A DNA stretch of 64,000 nucleotides. Source: Isoetes taiwanensis. Its lineage: Eukaryota > Streptophyta > Lycopodiopsida > Isoetales > Isoetaceae. Positions 43,908 through 57,085 of this stretch are shown in pieces. Under the pieces are notes generated by a model that saw only the letters and a list, made by a program, of their open reading frames with translations, had not been told where the DNA came from and searched no databases. The DNA is taken from positions 4,152,483 to 4,216,482 of the forward strand of contig JAJEKV010000071.1 in NCBI GenBank assembly GCA_021234155.1, written 5' to 3'. Numbering within the stretch: position 1 is the stretch's first letter; every line of letters begins with the position of its first letter. The position numbers and the translations under genes are program-made.

Positions 43908-45130
43908 TTGCTTGTGTATGCAGCTAGAGGCCTAAACGCAGGGGAACGACAACTGCGAGACCTTATAGAAGAGCAAACCCCGCCCAGACCACCCCCGGCA
44001 AGGAACCTATTTGCAGATATAGAACCCATGACCCCAGAGGAAGAGATATCCCAGATGAGGACGGACCTGGAGCAGATAAAGGCTCTTTTAGCCGCACAAG
44101 CAGGAGCAGGTTCGGTGGGCAATGCTCAATTGCCACAAGCATCAGCCCGGAAAACGGGAAGAGACAAGAAGAGGAGCAAGAGAAGGAGATCCCCGAGCTC
44201 GGATTCCTCCGACTCAAGCTCAGACTCAGAATCCGACTCCGAGGAAGAGGAAGAACAGAACCAGGACTGAACTGATGGAAGGCAAAGGAACACTGAAGAG
44301 GGAAGGCAGAGGAACACCCCGTGATGGACGACAAAGAGACACCTGTGGCCTCGACACCGAAGAAGGTAGATTCCGTGACCGGGCAATGTATGGAAGGCTC
44401 TGAATCGAACAGCTTCTCGGGGAGAACAGTCGATTAGAAGCAGAGGCATGGCTGGGACGAAATGAGTGAGTACGCAACGCTTTATGGCATGAAAGATAAA
44501 GACAAAGGCAGAGTTGCAACAGCCAACTTGAAAGGAGCCGCTGGATTTGGTGGAAGGGTTATGCAAAGGCACATGGCTTAAGCAGGATGCTTGTAAGTTC
44601 AGAAGTTTGCTAAAGCCTTCAAGCCATTACGCCCCAAGGGAACATAAGTCCAAAGATGATGCAAAGCCAGTTCTATAGGCTCCAACAGTGGAAACAAATC
44701 AGTCCGTAAATATACGTAAGAATTCATGAGGCTAAGGTCAGAAAAGCCGGGGTTGGGAGAGAAGCATGCAAAGGGAAAGCTATATCGAAGGGTGAATGAG
44801 GAGATCCGCAAGCTTGTGAGAGCAATAAACCCTAGGATAGTATCGGCAGAGTCCAAGGCTATAAGCTTTGCAGTGGGTCGGGACCTCGAGAATAGCGGGA
44901 GGGCAAAGAACATTTCGGTGACAAAGGCAAGGCGACAGGAGCTATAGCCCTAGGGCAGCAAATCCAGTCCAGCTAGAGCCCATATGGGGGGCAAACCGGG
45001 AAACAAAGCAGGAGAAGAAGCGTGTGTCCTTCAAGGACAAGCGGGGAGGGGTCAAACTACTCCAAAGCGGGCGATCCTTTTTGTGCCATGCCCAAGGAAA
45101 AGAGGCAGGAGTGCATAGAAAAGCAAAGGT
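43908..45130 (+). pseudogene. gag of element 1 (frameshifted)
   Basis: The N-terminal part (43908-44270) has a coiled stretch EEEISQMRTDLEQIKALLAA, a basic RDKKRSKRRRSPSS patch and an acidic Ser-Asp-Glu tail. The retrotransposon gag core follows in pieces (44470-44900: ATLYGMKDKDKGRVAT; then VNEEIRKLVRAINPRI) with at least four small indels compared with element 2. The zinc knuckle is at the start of the next frame ([11 protein letters not shown] near 45135). Confidence 0.75.
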
Positions 45131-45133
45131 TTC

Positions 45134-48100
45134 GTGTGCTTCCAGCCAGGCCATAGGACAGCAAACTGCCCCTACGTCATGAGTGCAGCTCTAGCGGAGT
45201 TGGGAGATTGGGACACTCTGTCTGACAACGACGGCGAGGAAGCCCGTGACTACATTCAGGGTGAGTGTCATATCTTTGCCGCAATAGATACAGAGCAAGC
45301 AGAGAGCCAGTATAAAGTAATTTCCACAGTAGGGAAAGCTAAGACCAAGTCATTCATAGTCTTAATAGACTCAGGAAGTAGCCATAACTTTGCATCCCCC
45401 AGAATGGTTCAAATGTTGAAGTTGAAACCATTAAAGTCAAAGCCAAGGCCCGTTGTCTTAGCAAGTGGTGCAGTAAGGCAGACGGCAGGAAAGAGAATTA
45501 ACTTCGACATCGACTTGCCAGGGATTGGTATCCAGATGGGGGCAGAAGTAATGGGCATTGGCAAGTACGACTTGATCATAGGGATGGAGTACCTTGGGCC
45601 AGCAGGGGCCATTATCGATTGTGGAAAGCGGAAGGTGACCTTCCCAACACCCGACGGCAGGATTATTGAGATAACAGGTAAGGAAGTCGTTTCCATCATG
45701 CAGTGTATGTCTTCTAAACGGCTGTTCAAGTGCATCAAGAGTGAGCAAGTGGCATATATCTTCAAGCTTGAGATTAGTGAGCCGGAATCGGAAGGAAGCA
45801 AAGAAGACAAGGTGCTCAGCAAGTTGCCGAAGCAAATAGCTAAGCTGATCACGGAGTTCCATGATCTCTTTCCAGATGAGATCAAGCAGCTCCCTCCTTA
45901 TAGGGGAGTTGAGTGCGAGATTGCACTCGAACCAGGAACAAAGCCAACGAGCAAGGCTCCATATAGAATGACAACGCAGGAATTGTCGGAGCTGAAGAAG
46001 CAGTTGCAGGAGCTGCTTGACCTAGGTTTTATTAGACCTAGTGTCTCGCCATTTGGAGCGCCCATCCTCTTCGTTAAGAAGAAGGATGGCAGTTTAAGGA
46101 TGTGCATAGACTATAGGCAGTTGAATAAGCACACCATTAAGAACAAGTACGCGCTCCCTAGATCAGATGACTTGATGGATCAGCTCCAAGGGGCAAAGAT
46201 CTTCTCCAAAATCGACTTAAGGTCAGGTTATCATCAGATCAGGATAAAGGAAGAAGATATCCATAAGACCGCCGTAACGCGCAGACGGGCACTATGAGTT
46301 CACGGTAATGCCTTTCGGCTTATCGAATGCCCCCGCAACGTTCATGAGGCTCATGAACGACATCTTCAGGGAGTTTTTAGACACCTTTGTGATTGTTTTC
46401 TTTGATGACATTTTGGTGTATAGCAGATCCCTTGAAGAGCACGTTCAACACTTGAGAAGAGTGCTGGAGAAGTTGATGAGGCACCAGTTGTACGCCAAGT
46501 TGTCAAAGTGCCACTTCGCAACAGAGAAAGTGGAGTATCTAGGTCATGTGATCTCAGCAGAAGGCATCTCGACGGATCCTGCAAAGATTGAAGCCGCTAT
46601 TCAAAGGGCGCCACCAAGAATGTGCACGAGGTCGAAGTTTTCTGGCCTAGCAGTGGTACTACAGAAGTTCGTGAAGAACTTTGCTAAGATAGCAGCCCCT
46701 TTAACTGCAGACCTGACGAGGGCAGAGAAGGTGAAAGATTGGGTAGAGCATTGGCACAAGAAAGCCCAAAAGGGGTTTGAATTGTTGAAAGAAGCTCGAC
46801 GATTTACTGCCTTGACCTTGCCGGACCCGAGAAAGATAAGCTTGTAGCAACAGATGCAGTAAGATAGCTACAAAAAGGCTTATGCAAGAAGAGCATGTGG
46901 TAGCATATGATTCCGTGAAGATGAACGACGCCGAGACGCGCTTACCCAACGACGCATCAGGAGTTGCTTGCGGTTGTCGTGGCATTAAGAATATGGAGGC
47001 ATTATCTCTTGGGAAGGAAGTTCCAATTGATACCCACCATCGAGCCTCCAATATGTATTCACGCAACCACACCTTAACTGAGAGGTGAGGAGATGGATGG
47101 AGTTCCTCAAGAATATGACTTTGATATAGTCTACAAGCCGGGAAGCTCAATGTGGTAGCAGATGCGCTTTCAAGGCATCCCCCGACAACTAGAGTGCATT
47201 GCAATGCAATTTCGACGCCTCCAAATGACTTTGGTAAGAGGATTGAAGAGTCCTTGCCAACGGATGCGGATTTCAAAGAAGTATGGGCAAGCCTTTCTAA
47301 GGAGGCTAGAACAGATAAAGAGCGGGAGGCCTTCAAGCATTATAAGAAGGAAGGCAACCTGTTATACCATAAGAACAAGTTGTGCGCACCGAATCATCGG
47401 TGTAAGGAAGTTGATCCTCCATGACACGCACAACAGCCCAATAGCTGGCCATGCGGATTCATGAAAACATATTTCAAAGCGCAGCAGCCTATTATTGGCC
47501 AGGAATGAAGAAGCAAATAGCTCGCTACATCAAGGAATGTCAGCTATGCCAGCAGACGAAGGCGGAGCAGCTTCGAATTCCAGGGGCATTAGAGCCATTA
47601 GCGGTGCCAAACGCTAAGTGGGAGGTAATCAGCATGGACTTCATCACGGGACTCCCAAGGCGAAAGAAGAGGGAAGGATGCCTTGATGGTAGTGGTCGAC
47701 AAGTTGTCTAAGATGGCACATTTTGTGCCTTTGTGACCACGAGATACAGCTATGGATACAAAGAAAGCTCTTCACCAAAGAGATCTTCGTGCTTCATGGC
47801 ATGCCAAGGGAGATCATCTCCCATGTGGATCCGAAGTTCATGAGCGCCTTTTGGCAAGACCTCTTTGGCGACAATCCGACGGCTATCCATGAGCACGCAT
47901 ATCATCCTCGACGGATGGCCGCATCGAGCGGACCAACAGATTCTAGAGGACATGCTACTTAAACTATGTCCGAATAAGCAAAGTATGTGGGAAGAATTTA
48001 TTCACTTGGTGGAGTTTGCATACAATAGCACCAAGCAGAATCATCCCAAATGTCGCCGTTTATGATCAATTACGGCTATCGCTGTTTAACCCGCACACTT

Positions 48101-48747
48101 GGCACAACCCCCGTGTCAAAAGTGGAAGTTTCGCAGCCAGATGTTGGCGGATATGCAGCAGCCTTGTGGAAGAAGTTCGAGGGTATCTCACTGGCAAAGA
48201 AGAAGTCGCCAAGAGCATCGCCGACAAGCATCGAACAGTCAGAGAGTTCAAAGTTGGAGATGATGTTTGGCTCAAGATCAAGGTAAAGCAGGCAAAGCTC
48301 AGGATCGGGAATTGCAAGAAACTTGCTCCAAGGTGGGCTGGACCCTTCAGAATAGTCAAGAGAGTAGGCAATCAATCCTACAAGCTAGACTTGCCAGCAC
48401 ACCTAAAGATTCATAAAGTCTTCCACGTAAGTTTGTTGAAGAAGCATACTCCCAATCCAGACGAAGTCTTGGATTCTCCAACGTTGTTGGAAATGACGGA
48501 GGAGCAGCTGGAAATAGTTCCGGAATTGATTCTTGATAAAGCTTTCAAGAAAACGAGGAGATCAGAATTCCTCCAGTATTTGGTCAAGTGGAAACACTTA
48601 CCAGTGGAAGACGCGACATGGGTACTTAAGAAAGATTTAGTAAAGCAAAGATCCACAGCTTTATGGAGCAATGGGGACGGCAAGGTCATCTCCTCAAGAA
48701 ATCGGCTCGTGCATGTCGATTTGTGTAGGTTAATTCTGTGTAATTAA
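45134..48747 (+). pseudogene. pol of element 1: protease, RT, RNase H, integrase, chromodomain
   Basis: 45134-46297: zinc knuckle end, aspartic protease ([15 protein letters not shown]), then RT start ([33 protein letters not shown]). One frameshift at about 46285. 46308-46847: [12 protein letters not shown] and catalytic FFDDILVYS. RNase H (46850-47170) is worn down. Integrase 47400-48050 keeps the H..C zinc part (CQLCQQTKAE) and MDFITGLP, but the D35E region is degraded. 48016-48747: GDDVWLKIK, APRWAGPFRIVKRVGNQSYK, FHVSLLKKH and a C-terminal chromodomain (LQYLVKWKHLPVEDATWV). Chromovirus type; chromodomains direct integration to marked chromatin. Copy inactive as read. Confidence 0.93.
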
Positions 48748-49583
48748 GATTAATCCACGATGCCACCTATGCTTGGTATGGGTCGCATGCGTTGTTACTA
48801 ATGATGGGACCACTACGGTGATCCCTAGGGCGTGGTGTAATGTCAATGTAGGCATGACCCTGCGTTTTTGGGCGAAAGTGGAAGGTAGATTAGAAAGTCT
48901 ACTGGCCCCACGGAAGTAGACGGCCTCGAGAGAAAGGAGGTCATTGAGGAATGCACCGACAGAAAAGCACCTCTAGCCCCATATATGCTTTGATAGGAGG
49001 AATCAGGCCTTCACGCCCATATACGGAAGGACCTATCCTCCACGCTGGGCAACTAGGGTGTAGGCATGAGCGCATATAGGCACATAGGCGCTGTCTCCAC
49101 GGCCATAATGGAAGATTCACCCTCTTCCTACGCCGGGAGATTAGCCATGCATCCATGTAGATAGGTGGAGTGGTCACCTTATAACCAAAATTTTATTAAT
49201 AATTAAATGGTACTAACGTAGTGTCGACCTGCAGGCCAATAGAGCGCGCCGGAGGGCAAGGAGGTCGAGCTACGAAGACTTGCAACACAAATTTTGTTGG
49301 AATGTGTTGCAAGGAATGAAGAGTACCTCGAACGCTAATCTTAAGTTTGATAAACTTAAATTGTCATGATAAGTGAATTATTGGGAAACCTGTTTTAATG
49401 ATGTTATGAATTGATAAGTTATTTCATAATATAACGTTGAATAATGTCCTAAAAATATTACCTTAAGGTAATCTTAATAAATGTGTAGGGACTATGGTAG
49501 TTATCGATGTATCGTGTTGATTTGCGGTGTTACGATGATCCCAAGGTGGAGACCCACGATGTCAGCTGGACAAAGATCATTTC
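48748..49583. other. 3' untranslated interior of element 1
   Basis: No gene. AT-rich end with runs like TTGATAAGTTATTTCATAATA. The matching interval in element 2 is 53684-54600. Confidence 0.6.
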
Positions 49584-51263
49584 AAGGTGGGGAGAATGTG
49601 ACGTTCAAAGACAAAGATCGCCCGACGCATACACCGCATCGCCGCCACACGCGCACACGCCACTCCGGTGACGCGGTACGCTTAGCGTGATAGCCAGTGA
49701 GTAGCCCTAGGGGGCAACTTGCCAGAAATATGTGCAACTATTAATGTGCACATTTTCCAATGTACACACTAATGTGGGCACACATTTCCAAGTGGACACT
49801 TCATGCCAAGTGGGCCACACCCATAGGTGCAATTAATGTGCACATTTTCCAATGTACACATTAATGTGGGCACACATTTCCATGTGTGCACATTTGGCCA
49901 CCTAGCCCTTAAAGGCAAGTGGGCCCATTTCCAAATTATCCCACATGCCAAAAGGGGATAATTGGAAACCCTAACCAACCCCCTTGTCTATATAGGGTGG
50001 GAAACCCTAACTAGCCCAATTTTCGATTTTAGGGCTTTAGAACTCTGTTTTGGCTGCCTTAACAGCCAAAACCGCCTCCCGTGACCGCTTTGGGAGAATT
50101 GCATCCTTAGTTTTCATTGATTCGAGCTTGCCTTGGGGGATGGTCGAGCTCAGTCGAGGAGCCCCTCAAGGATCAGTATTTGGGCAATTAGATAGTCTAA
50201 ACCCTATTTTAGTCATTGAATCAGTAGGTTTAGCCTATTAAATTGCCCATAGCAGCCTCCTAGATCTCTAGATGCCAGCCTCTAATTAAAGAACCTAACT
50301 CTATGATATAGATTAAATCTTGTTCTTTAGTTCTCTATGATGTATATGGATGATGTATCTCTACGAACTCCTTGTATTGGGAAGGGGGTAGAGACCCAAA
50401 GCTTTGTAGATGATGCTCCTAGATTAGCCTCTCTAGCACACAATAGATTCGGCCCAGGCACAAGAGCCCCACCGGGATGTGGGTGAAGGGGCCGGACTGG
50501 CTGAGAAAGAGGTTCATGTCCTGACTCTTGAACGGTTCCTCTGGTGTGTAAGGCCTACCGGGAATCATTGTGACTAGGTCCAATGGCTTGCCACTGCGTG
50601 CGGGCAAGGCATGGGCTCGACACCGTGAAGTGGTGTTCACTTTCCAATGGGTTCGGTCCGAACACGGGCAAGGGGCCCTCTAGTCACCTTGAGTCAAGAT
50701 GTAGATCTCTCGGAGGGGAGGATCCCTACCTGCCCCATCGGAACCGGGAAGATGAGCCCGTGAGTAGCCCTTTGGCTATGCATCCCGGCGGGCTAAGGCC
50801 GGGTCCCGACACTTTTCGCACCACTCGCAAAGTGTGCAATGTGAGGGGCGGATGGAGTGGACAACCCTAAGCCATGTTCATATGCCAGCCAAATCCATTG
50901 CCATGAATTACGCTTTGCAATGAACTCGAGACCCAAGCCGCCACCATCCCTTTGAGTCCGAGCCTTGGGTAGGATTCCCTATGTGATGTGCTGATCCTTG
51001 TCTATGCAGATATGAGGAGGACCATCCTTCGTGATGGGCATATGATGTTGATGTATGTGCTACTGACATGTATGTTTACGCTTCCGCAGCTAGGTAGGCC
51101 CTGAGGGAGACGGGGTGCAATGACCCTTCCACTCTTCCCATCGAACCCGCCACGTTGTTTAAAGTGTCATGTGGAGGGCCCTGTATTAGCATGGAGCTGG
51201 TATGGGGGATGAACTCCTGTTTGTATACGGTGAGGGCACCGTACACGAGTAGGGGACGTCACA
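49584..51263 (+). repeat. Polypurine tract and 3' LTR of element 1
   Basis: AAGGTGGGGAGAA (49584-49596) abuts the 3' LTR 49597-51263 (1667 bp), which ends GGGGACGTCACA. TGTAA follows. The LTR ends form an 8 bp inverted pair TGTGACGT / ACGTCACA. Confidence 0.93.
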
Positions 51264-51268
51264 TGTAA

Positions 51269-52123
51269 GGTCCCCACCTCTTCCCACAACTGTTGTGACA
51301 CATGGGTTTGCAGAATTTCAAACAACAATAAGAGAAATGTTTGATAGGAAACCTAGTCAATATAATCCCACAACATCCTACGGCCCATCACCTACATTTA
51401 ACATTGTTCCTCTGAATTTTCTGGGTACTGTGTCACGTGGTTTATTTTCCTCTAGAAACACACCACTAAGGGTAGAGGAGGTCACTCCTAGAGTGGAACT
51501 CTCATCAGAGGATGAAGACCCTGACAAGGAACAACGAGATTACATGTTCTCTAACCAATCTTCAAAGAAATTTAAAGTGGATTTCAGCTTGAGAGCATGT
51601 TCTTCTATAAGAAGAAGAAATCTGATGGACGAGCAGAAAATGAGAAAAATTCTAAGGACTCCATGCTGTTCATTGGGTTGCATTAGCAAATTCAACATGC
51701 ATGGCTAAACTTCGTGTAATTAGAGACAATTATAGTTCCATGACAATATCAGATCAGAATGACTACTTGGCTATTCATGTAAGACCAGACAGGCACATCT
51801 TCTTGCACTATATCAATCGTCAAGAAGTGTGTCAAAAATGCTTCATGGTCGTACACCGCTTGGGTTCCTCCAGAATGTCTCGAATACATAAAAGATTAGA
51901 CAAAAACCCTAGCATTGATGACTACTGCGGGCCAGGAAGAGTTGTAACAATGCATGCCCTGGCTGCTGTGGCTTGGATGGAGAAATACTTTAGAGAAACG
52001 TGTGAAAAATTGCCAAACAGCAATATGTATCATTTGACAGATAACATCACAAAAAAAGATGTCTTCAAAGAATACAAAGAGACATGCAGTCAGTCTCAGC
52101 ATATCTCTTACCCACATTTCACT
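51269..52123 (+). pseudogene. DUF7869-like gene, middle part
   Basis: Continues the frame of 37445-37916 across element 1 (V-R-S-P-P follows directly), through MFDRKPSQYN to PCCSLGCISKFNMHG, then shifts frame at a CATGCATGG (near 51695) into AKLRVIRDNYSSMTISDQ. Cys pairs (CC..GC, CQKC) and the pattern GSSRMSRIHKRL resemble the N-terminal part of large DUF7869 proteins found in many eukaryotes, often in transposon-like copies. The frame is cut at ACT by element 2. Confidence 0.6.
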
Positions 52124-53683
52124 TGTGACGTCCCCTACTCATATATGGTGCACTCACCGTATACAAACAGGAGTTCATCCCCCATACTAGCTCCATGCTG
52201 ATACAAGGCCCTCCACGTATCAGTGCAACCTTGACGAGTTCCAGTGGGAAGAATGAAGGGGTCATTTTACCCTGTCTCCCTCAGGGCCTATCTAGTTGCG
52301 GAAGCGTAACTCACATGTAAGTATACATACATCAATACCACATGACCATCACGAAGGATGGCTCACCACATATCTGCATAGACAGAGATCAGTACATCAC
52401 ATATGGAGATCCTACCCAAGGCTCAGACTCAAGGGGGATGACTGACGGCTTGGGCCTCCAGGAGTCATTGCAGACAGAATTCATGGCAAATGGATTTGGC
52501 TGGCATAAGAACATGGCTTAGGGTAGTCCACTCCATTCGCCCCTCCTGTGCACACTTTGCAGAGTAGGTTGAAAAGTCTTGGGACCTGACTGTAGCCCGC
52601 CGGATGCGTAGCCAGAGGGGCTACTCCTGGGTCCCAGTTCTGATGGGGCAGGTAGGGATTACTCCCACCAGAGGTTGGCATGCTGACTCAAGGTGACTAG
52701 AGGGCCACTGCCCGTACTCGATTGAACTCCATGGAAGGTGTACACCACCCCAAGAGTGTCGAACCCATGCAAAGCCTGCACGCAGTGGTAGAGCATTAAT
52801 TAGGTCTAGTGCACTGTAGTCCCCGATAGGCTTTACTACCAGAGGGACGTGATCATGAGTCAGGACATGAACTTCCTTATAAGCCAGTCTGGCCCCTCCA
52901 CCCACAACCAGGTGTGGCTCTTGTACACAGGCCGAATTTAATAGTGCATTAAAGAGGACTAGCTAGGAGCATCAACTACTAGGCTTTTAGGGCCTCTACC
53001 CCCCTTCCCAATACAATGATTCCACGGAGATCGTCATCACATACATATCATAGAAGAACTAAAGGATAAGATTTAATCTAAATCACAGAGTTAGGTTCTT
53101 TAGTTATGGCTTGATATCTAGAGGTCTAGATGGCTGCTATGGGCAATTCAATAGGCTAAACCTACTTAGGGCTATGTCTGGGAGGCGGATTAGACTATTG
53201 AATTGGCAAAATACCTGATCCCTGGCTTGCTCCTCCTGCTCTGAACGCGTCCATGCTGCAGAACTGCTTGAAGATGAAGCCGGAAAGGAAAGCTGATGAG
53301 CTAGGCTACTCAGACAGACTTCGGGAGTCGAGATTGGCTATTGGAGTAAGCAAAACGGAGCTCTAGAAGGTTGTGGACGAAAATGGAAAGTTAGGGTTTC
53401 GGATGCCTTATATAGGCTATAAGTTAGGGCTAGGGTTTCCATCAACCATTGAGCTTGTGGGATAAATGAATGTAGCCCACTTGCCTATATTAATTAAGTG
53501 GGCTAAAGTGCACACATGAATAAATGTGCACACTTTCAAGTTGCCCCCTAGGGTGCTACTTGCTTAGCTACACGTCGGCGTACATGTCAATCGGGATGGC
53601 GGTGTACATGGACGATGCAAAGACAAGATAATGCGCCTTGGGACCGTGATATCGCGGCCGGAACGTCACATTCTCTCCACCTT
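52124..53683 (-). repeat. 3' LTR and polypurine tract of element 2
   Basis: The LTR is 52124-53670 (1547 bp), reading TGTGACGTCCCC..GAACGTCACA on the plus strand. The polypurine tract (minus strand AAGGTGGAGAGAA) is at 53671-53683. TATA-like TTATATAGGC near 53412. Confidence 0.93.
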
Positions 53684-54633
53684 GAAAGTGACGCTGTCCA
53701 CAGCATCGTGGGTCTCCCCACCTTGGGATCTTCTTGTCCTACAACCAACTTGATGCATACAATTTATTATTATTATACTCACAGAATTATTAAAATTACC
53801 CTAAGGCAATATTTTTAAAACATTACTACGACATCACATTATACCAATAACTCATCAATTCATACTCCATTAAAGTAAGGTACTTACTAGCTTCACTTAA
53901 TACAACATTGAGGTTTATCCAGATTTAGCAATTTCATATACAATTATCCTTCGAGGTACTCTTCATTCCTTGCAACACATTTCAACAAAAATTGTGTTGC
54001 AAGTCTTCGTAGCTCGACCTCCTTGCCCTCCCGAGCTCTATTGGCTCCGCAGTCGGTACTCACGTTAGTACCATTTTAATTATTAATAAAATTATGGTTA
54101 TAAGGTAACCACCCATCTAATTAACTAAATGAATGCATGACTAATCTCGCGGCGTAGGAAGAGGATGCTTCTTCTATCGTGGCCGTGGAGACAGCGCCCT
54201 ATAATGCCTATACCACGCACTCGATCATGGCCCATGAGGGTTTAAGCGTAAGGGTCGTTTAAGACGATCCTATCATAGCCCATGATTGGGTGCTACCTTA
54301 TGCATGACCTCCCTGATCCTGCATACCCCAGTGCATCATGGCCCAAAGGGTTTAAGCTAGAAAACATCCCTGATGATCTCATCCTCGCCCATGTTCACTT
54401 CTACCTTTAATCGCATGTCCTTCCCCTATGGACATGCTTACATTACGGTGCAACATTGCTCATGTTCACCATTTGTCTAACTAATTCAAGGAACACCGCG
54501 GTCATATCTACAATGACATTACACCACGTCCTAGAGATCACCGTAGTGGTCCCATCATCGGTAATTACACATGCAACCCATACCTAGCATAGGCTGCATG
54601 CGTAGATTAATATTAACTACACATGAAATTAAT

Positions 54634-56383
54634 CTAAACATAAATGGACATGCCTGAGCCGACATTTTGAGATGACCTTGCTGTTCCATTGCTCCATGAA
54701 CTGCTGGCATGCTTTATCAGGTCCTTCTTAAGTACCCATGTCGCGTTTTCCACCGCAAGTGTTTCCACTTGACCAAATATTGAGAAACTCGATCTCCTTA
54801 TCTTCTTGATCACCTTATCAAGGATCAAGTCCGGGACTATCTCTAGTCGCTTCTTTTCGTCATTTCCAACAACGTTGGCGGTCCAAGACTTCTTCCGGTT
54901 TGGAGTATGCTTCTTTAGCAAACTCACGTGGAAGACTTTATGAATTTTCGTGTGTGCCGGCAGCTCTAACTTGTAGGATTGGTTACCTACTCTTGGCTAT
55001 TCGGCGGGGCCAGCCCACCTTGGAGCAAGCTTTATATTTCCGGGATGAGCTTTGCCCGCTTCACTTTGATCTTGAGCCGATGTTGTCGCCAACCCGAACT
55101 CTCCTCGACCGCTCGGTGCTTATCGGCGACGCTTCTTTTTGTCGACTTTTTGCCGCAAGAAGATATCCTGACCTCTTCTACCAGCCGCCGTGATGTCGGC
55201 CAACATTTGCCGCAAAACCTCTACCTTTGACACAGGATTGTGCCAAGTGTCCGAATTATACATTGGTAGTCAGAGTTGATTATGAACGGCCATATCCGGG
55301 ATGATTCCTCGCTTGGTGCTATTATGTTTAACTCAACCAAGTGAATGTAATCTTCCCACTTACTATGCTTGTTCCGGACATAGTTTCTTAGCATATCTTC
55401 CAAGATTCTCGTTGGTCCGTTCGTTTGCCCATCCGTCTCGAGGATGATAGGCGTGGTTTCATGGACGCCTTTGTCCGGATCGTCGAAAAAGATCCCCGCC
55501 AAAAGGCACTCATGAACTTCGGTCTCGGTCGAAGATGATCTCTCAAAGATACCATGGAGCCTCAAGATTTCCTTTGTGAAGAGAGCCACTCGCCAGATCC
55601 AAGGCCGCGGTCGTTGGTCCCGCAAGGCACAAAGTGTGCCATCTTCGACAGCCTTGTTCCACCACAACCATCGTGGCATCTTTTTCCTCTTGCCGCCCCT
55701 CGGAGCCCTGTTATGAAGTCCATATCGATGACTTCCCACTTAGCGCTCGCACCGCTTAATGGTTCCGGATGTTCTGAATTCGGTTGCTCGCTTTTTATCT
55801 GACACAACGGACACTCTTTGATGTAGCGAAGCTATCTGCTTCTTCATCCCTGGCCAATAATAACTGCTGCGCACTTTGAAATATGTCTTCATAAATCCTG
55901 CGTGGCCAGCTATTGGACTGTTGTGTCCTTATCTGTTCTTGCCTCCTTGCACAAGCTCGCCCACACTTCCTTGAAGTCTGCATCTGTCGGCAAGGTTTCT
56001 TTGATCTTCTTCCGGGTCGCCGGTGAGTGCCGAGATTGGCGTTAAAGGTAACTCTTGTTGTCAGAGGATGCCTTGAAAGCGCATCTGCTACCACATTGAG
56101 CTTTCCCGGCTTATAAACTATAATAAAGTCGTATTCTTCGAGGAACTCCATCCACCTTTGCTGCCTCAGGTTGATATGTGGTTGCGTGAACACGTATTAG
56201 AGGCTCTGATGGTCCGTATCCAGATGGAACTTCCTTCCCAACAGGTAGTGCCTCCAAATTCTTAGTGCTCTGACAACTGCAAGCAACTCATGAGTCGGGT
56301 AGCGCGTTTCGGCGTCGTTCATCTTCCGAGAGTCATAAGCTACTACCCTCTCTTCCTGCATGAGTACTGCACCTGTTTTGGTA
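54634..56383 (-). pseudogene. RNase H, integrase and chromodomain of element 2
   Basis: From the right: RNase H (AVLMQEERVVAYDSRKMNDA, then HELLAVVRALRIWRHYLLGR) at 56383-56197; YKPGKLNVVADALSRHP near 56100; integrase in pieces across 55900-55230 (ILEDMLRNYV, WEDYIHLVE); chromodomain near 54840-54700 with ENATWVLKKDLIK. Several frameshifts. No RT core lies between protease and RNase H. Confidence 0.85.
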
Positions 56384-57085
56384 ATTTGCTGAGCACCTTC
56401 TCTTCGTTGTTTTCTTCTGACTCGGGCTCTTCGATCTGAAGCTTGAAGACATAGGCTACCTGCCTGCTCTTTATGCACTTGAGCAGCCGCTTACTAGACA
56501 TACACTGCATGATAGGAACAACTTCCTTACCTGCAATTTCTATGATTTTGTCGTTGGGCGCCGTCAAGGTCACTTTACGGTTCCCACAGTCGATGATGGC
56601 CTTTGCTGGAGCGAGGTACTCCATGCCGATGATCAAATCATACTTCCCTATGTTCATCACTTCTGCTCCCATTTGGATGTTGATCCCTGGCAAATCGATG
56701 TCAAAATTTATCCTCTTGCCTGCCGTGTGTCTCACTGCCCCGCTTGCTAACACCACGGGTCTCGGCTTTGACTTCAATGGCTGAGCTTCAACATCTCAAC
56801 CATTCTTGGAGACGCAAAGTTGTGGGTGCTCCCTGTATCTATCAGGACTATGAAAGATTTGGCCTTGGCCTTCCCTACTGTGGAGATTACCTGATACTGA
56901 TTTTCTGCTTGGTCTGAATCTATGGCAGCGAAGATGTGACATTCACCCTGAATGAAGTCGCGTGCTTCCCCGCCGTCGTCGTCAGAGGGAGTCTCCCATC
57001 CACCCAACTCTGCTAATGCCGCATTCATGACAAAAGGGCAGTTTGCTGTTCTGTGGCCTGGCTGGAAGCACCTGAAGCAGAGCTG
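56384..57085 (-). pseudogene. Protease region of element 2
   Basis: Frames 57028-56774 and 56777-56343: zinc-knuckle linker (ALAELGGWETPSDDDGGEAR), protease FIVLIDTGSTHNFAS, then [20 protein letters not shown]. At 56383 VLSKLPKQ is followed directly by RNase H sequence, whereas element 1 has about 1 kb of RT there. Confidence 0.88.

Larger units (their letters stand above)
37917..51263 (+). mobile_element. Element 1: large chromodomain Ty3/gypsy retrotransposon, 13,347 bp
   Basis: Complete outline: LTRs 37917-39590 and 49597-51263, both TGTGACGT..CA-type; primer site at 39592; polypurine tract at 49584; 5 bp target duplication TGTAA (37912-37916 and 51264-51268). Order inside: hairpins H1-H2, TATA, ORF A (histone H3-like), hairpins H3-H4, TATA, ORF B, ORF C, gag, protease-RT-RNase H-integrase, chromodomain. 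Several frameshifts make this copy probably inactive. The size comes from long LTRs plus about 4 kb of accessory sequence before gag. Confidence 0.95.
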
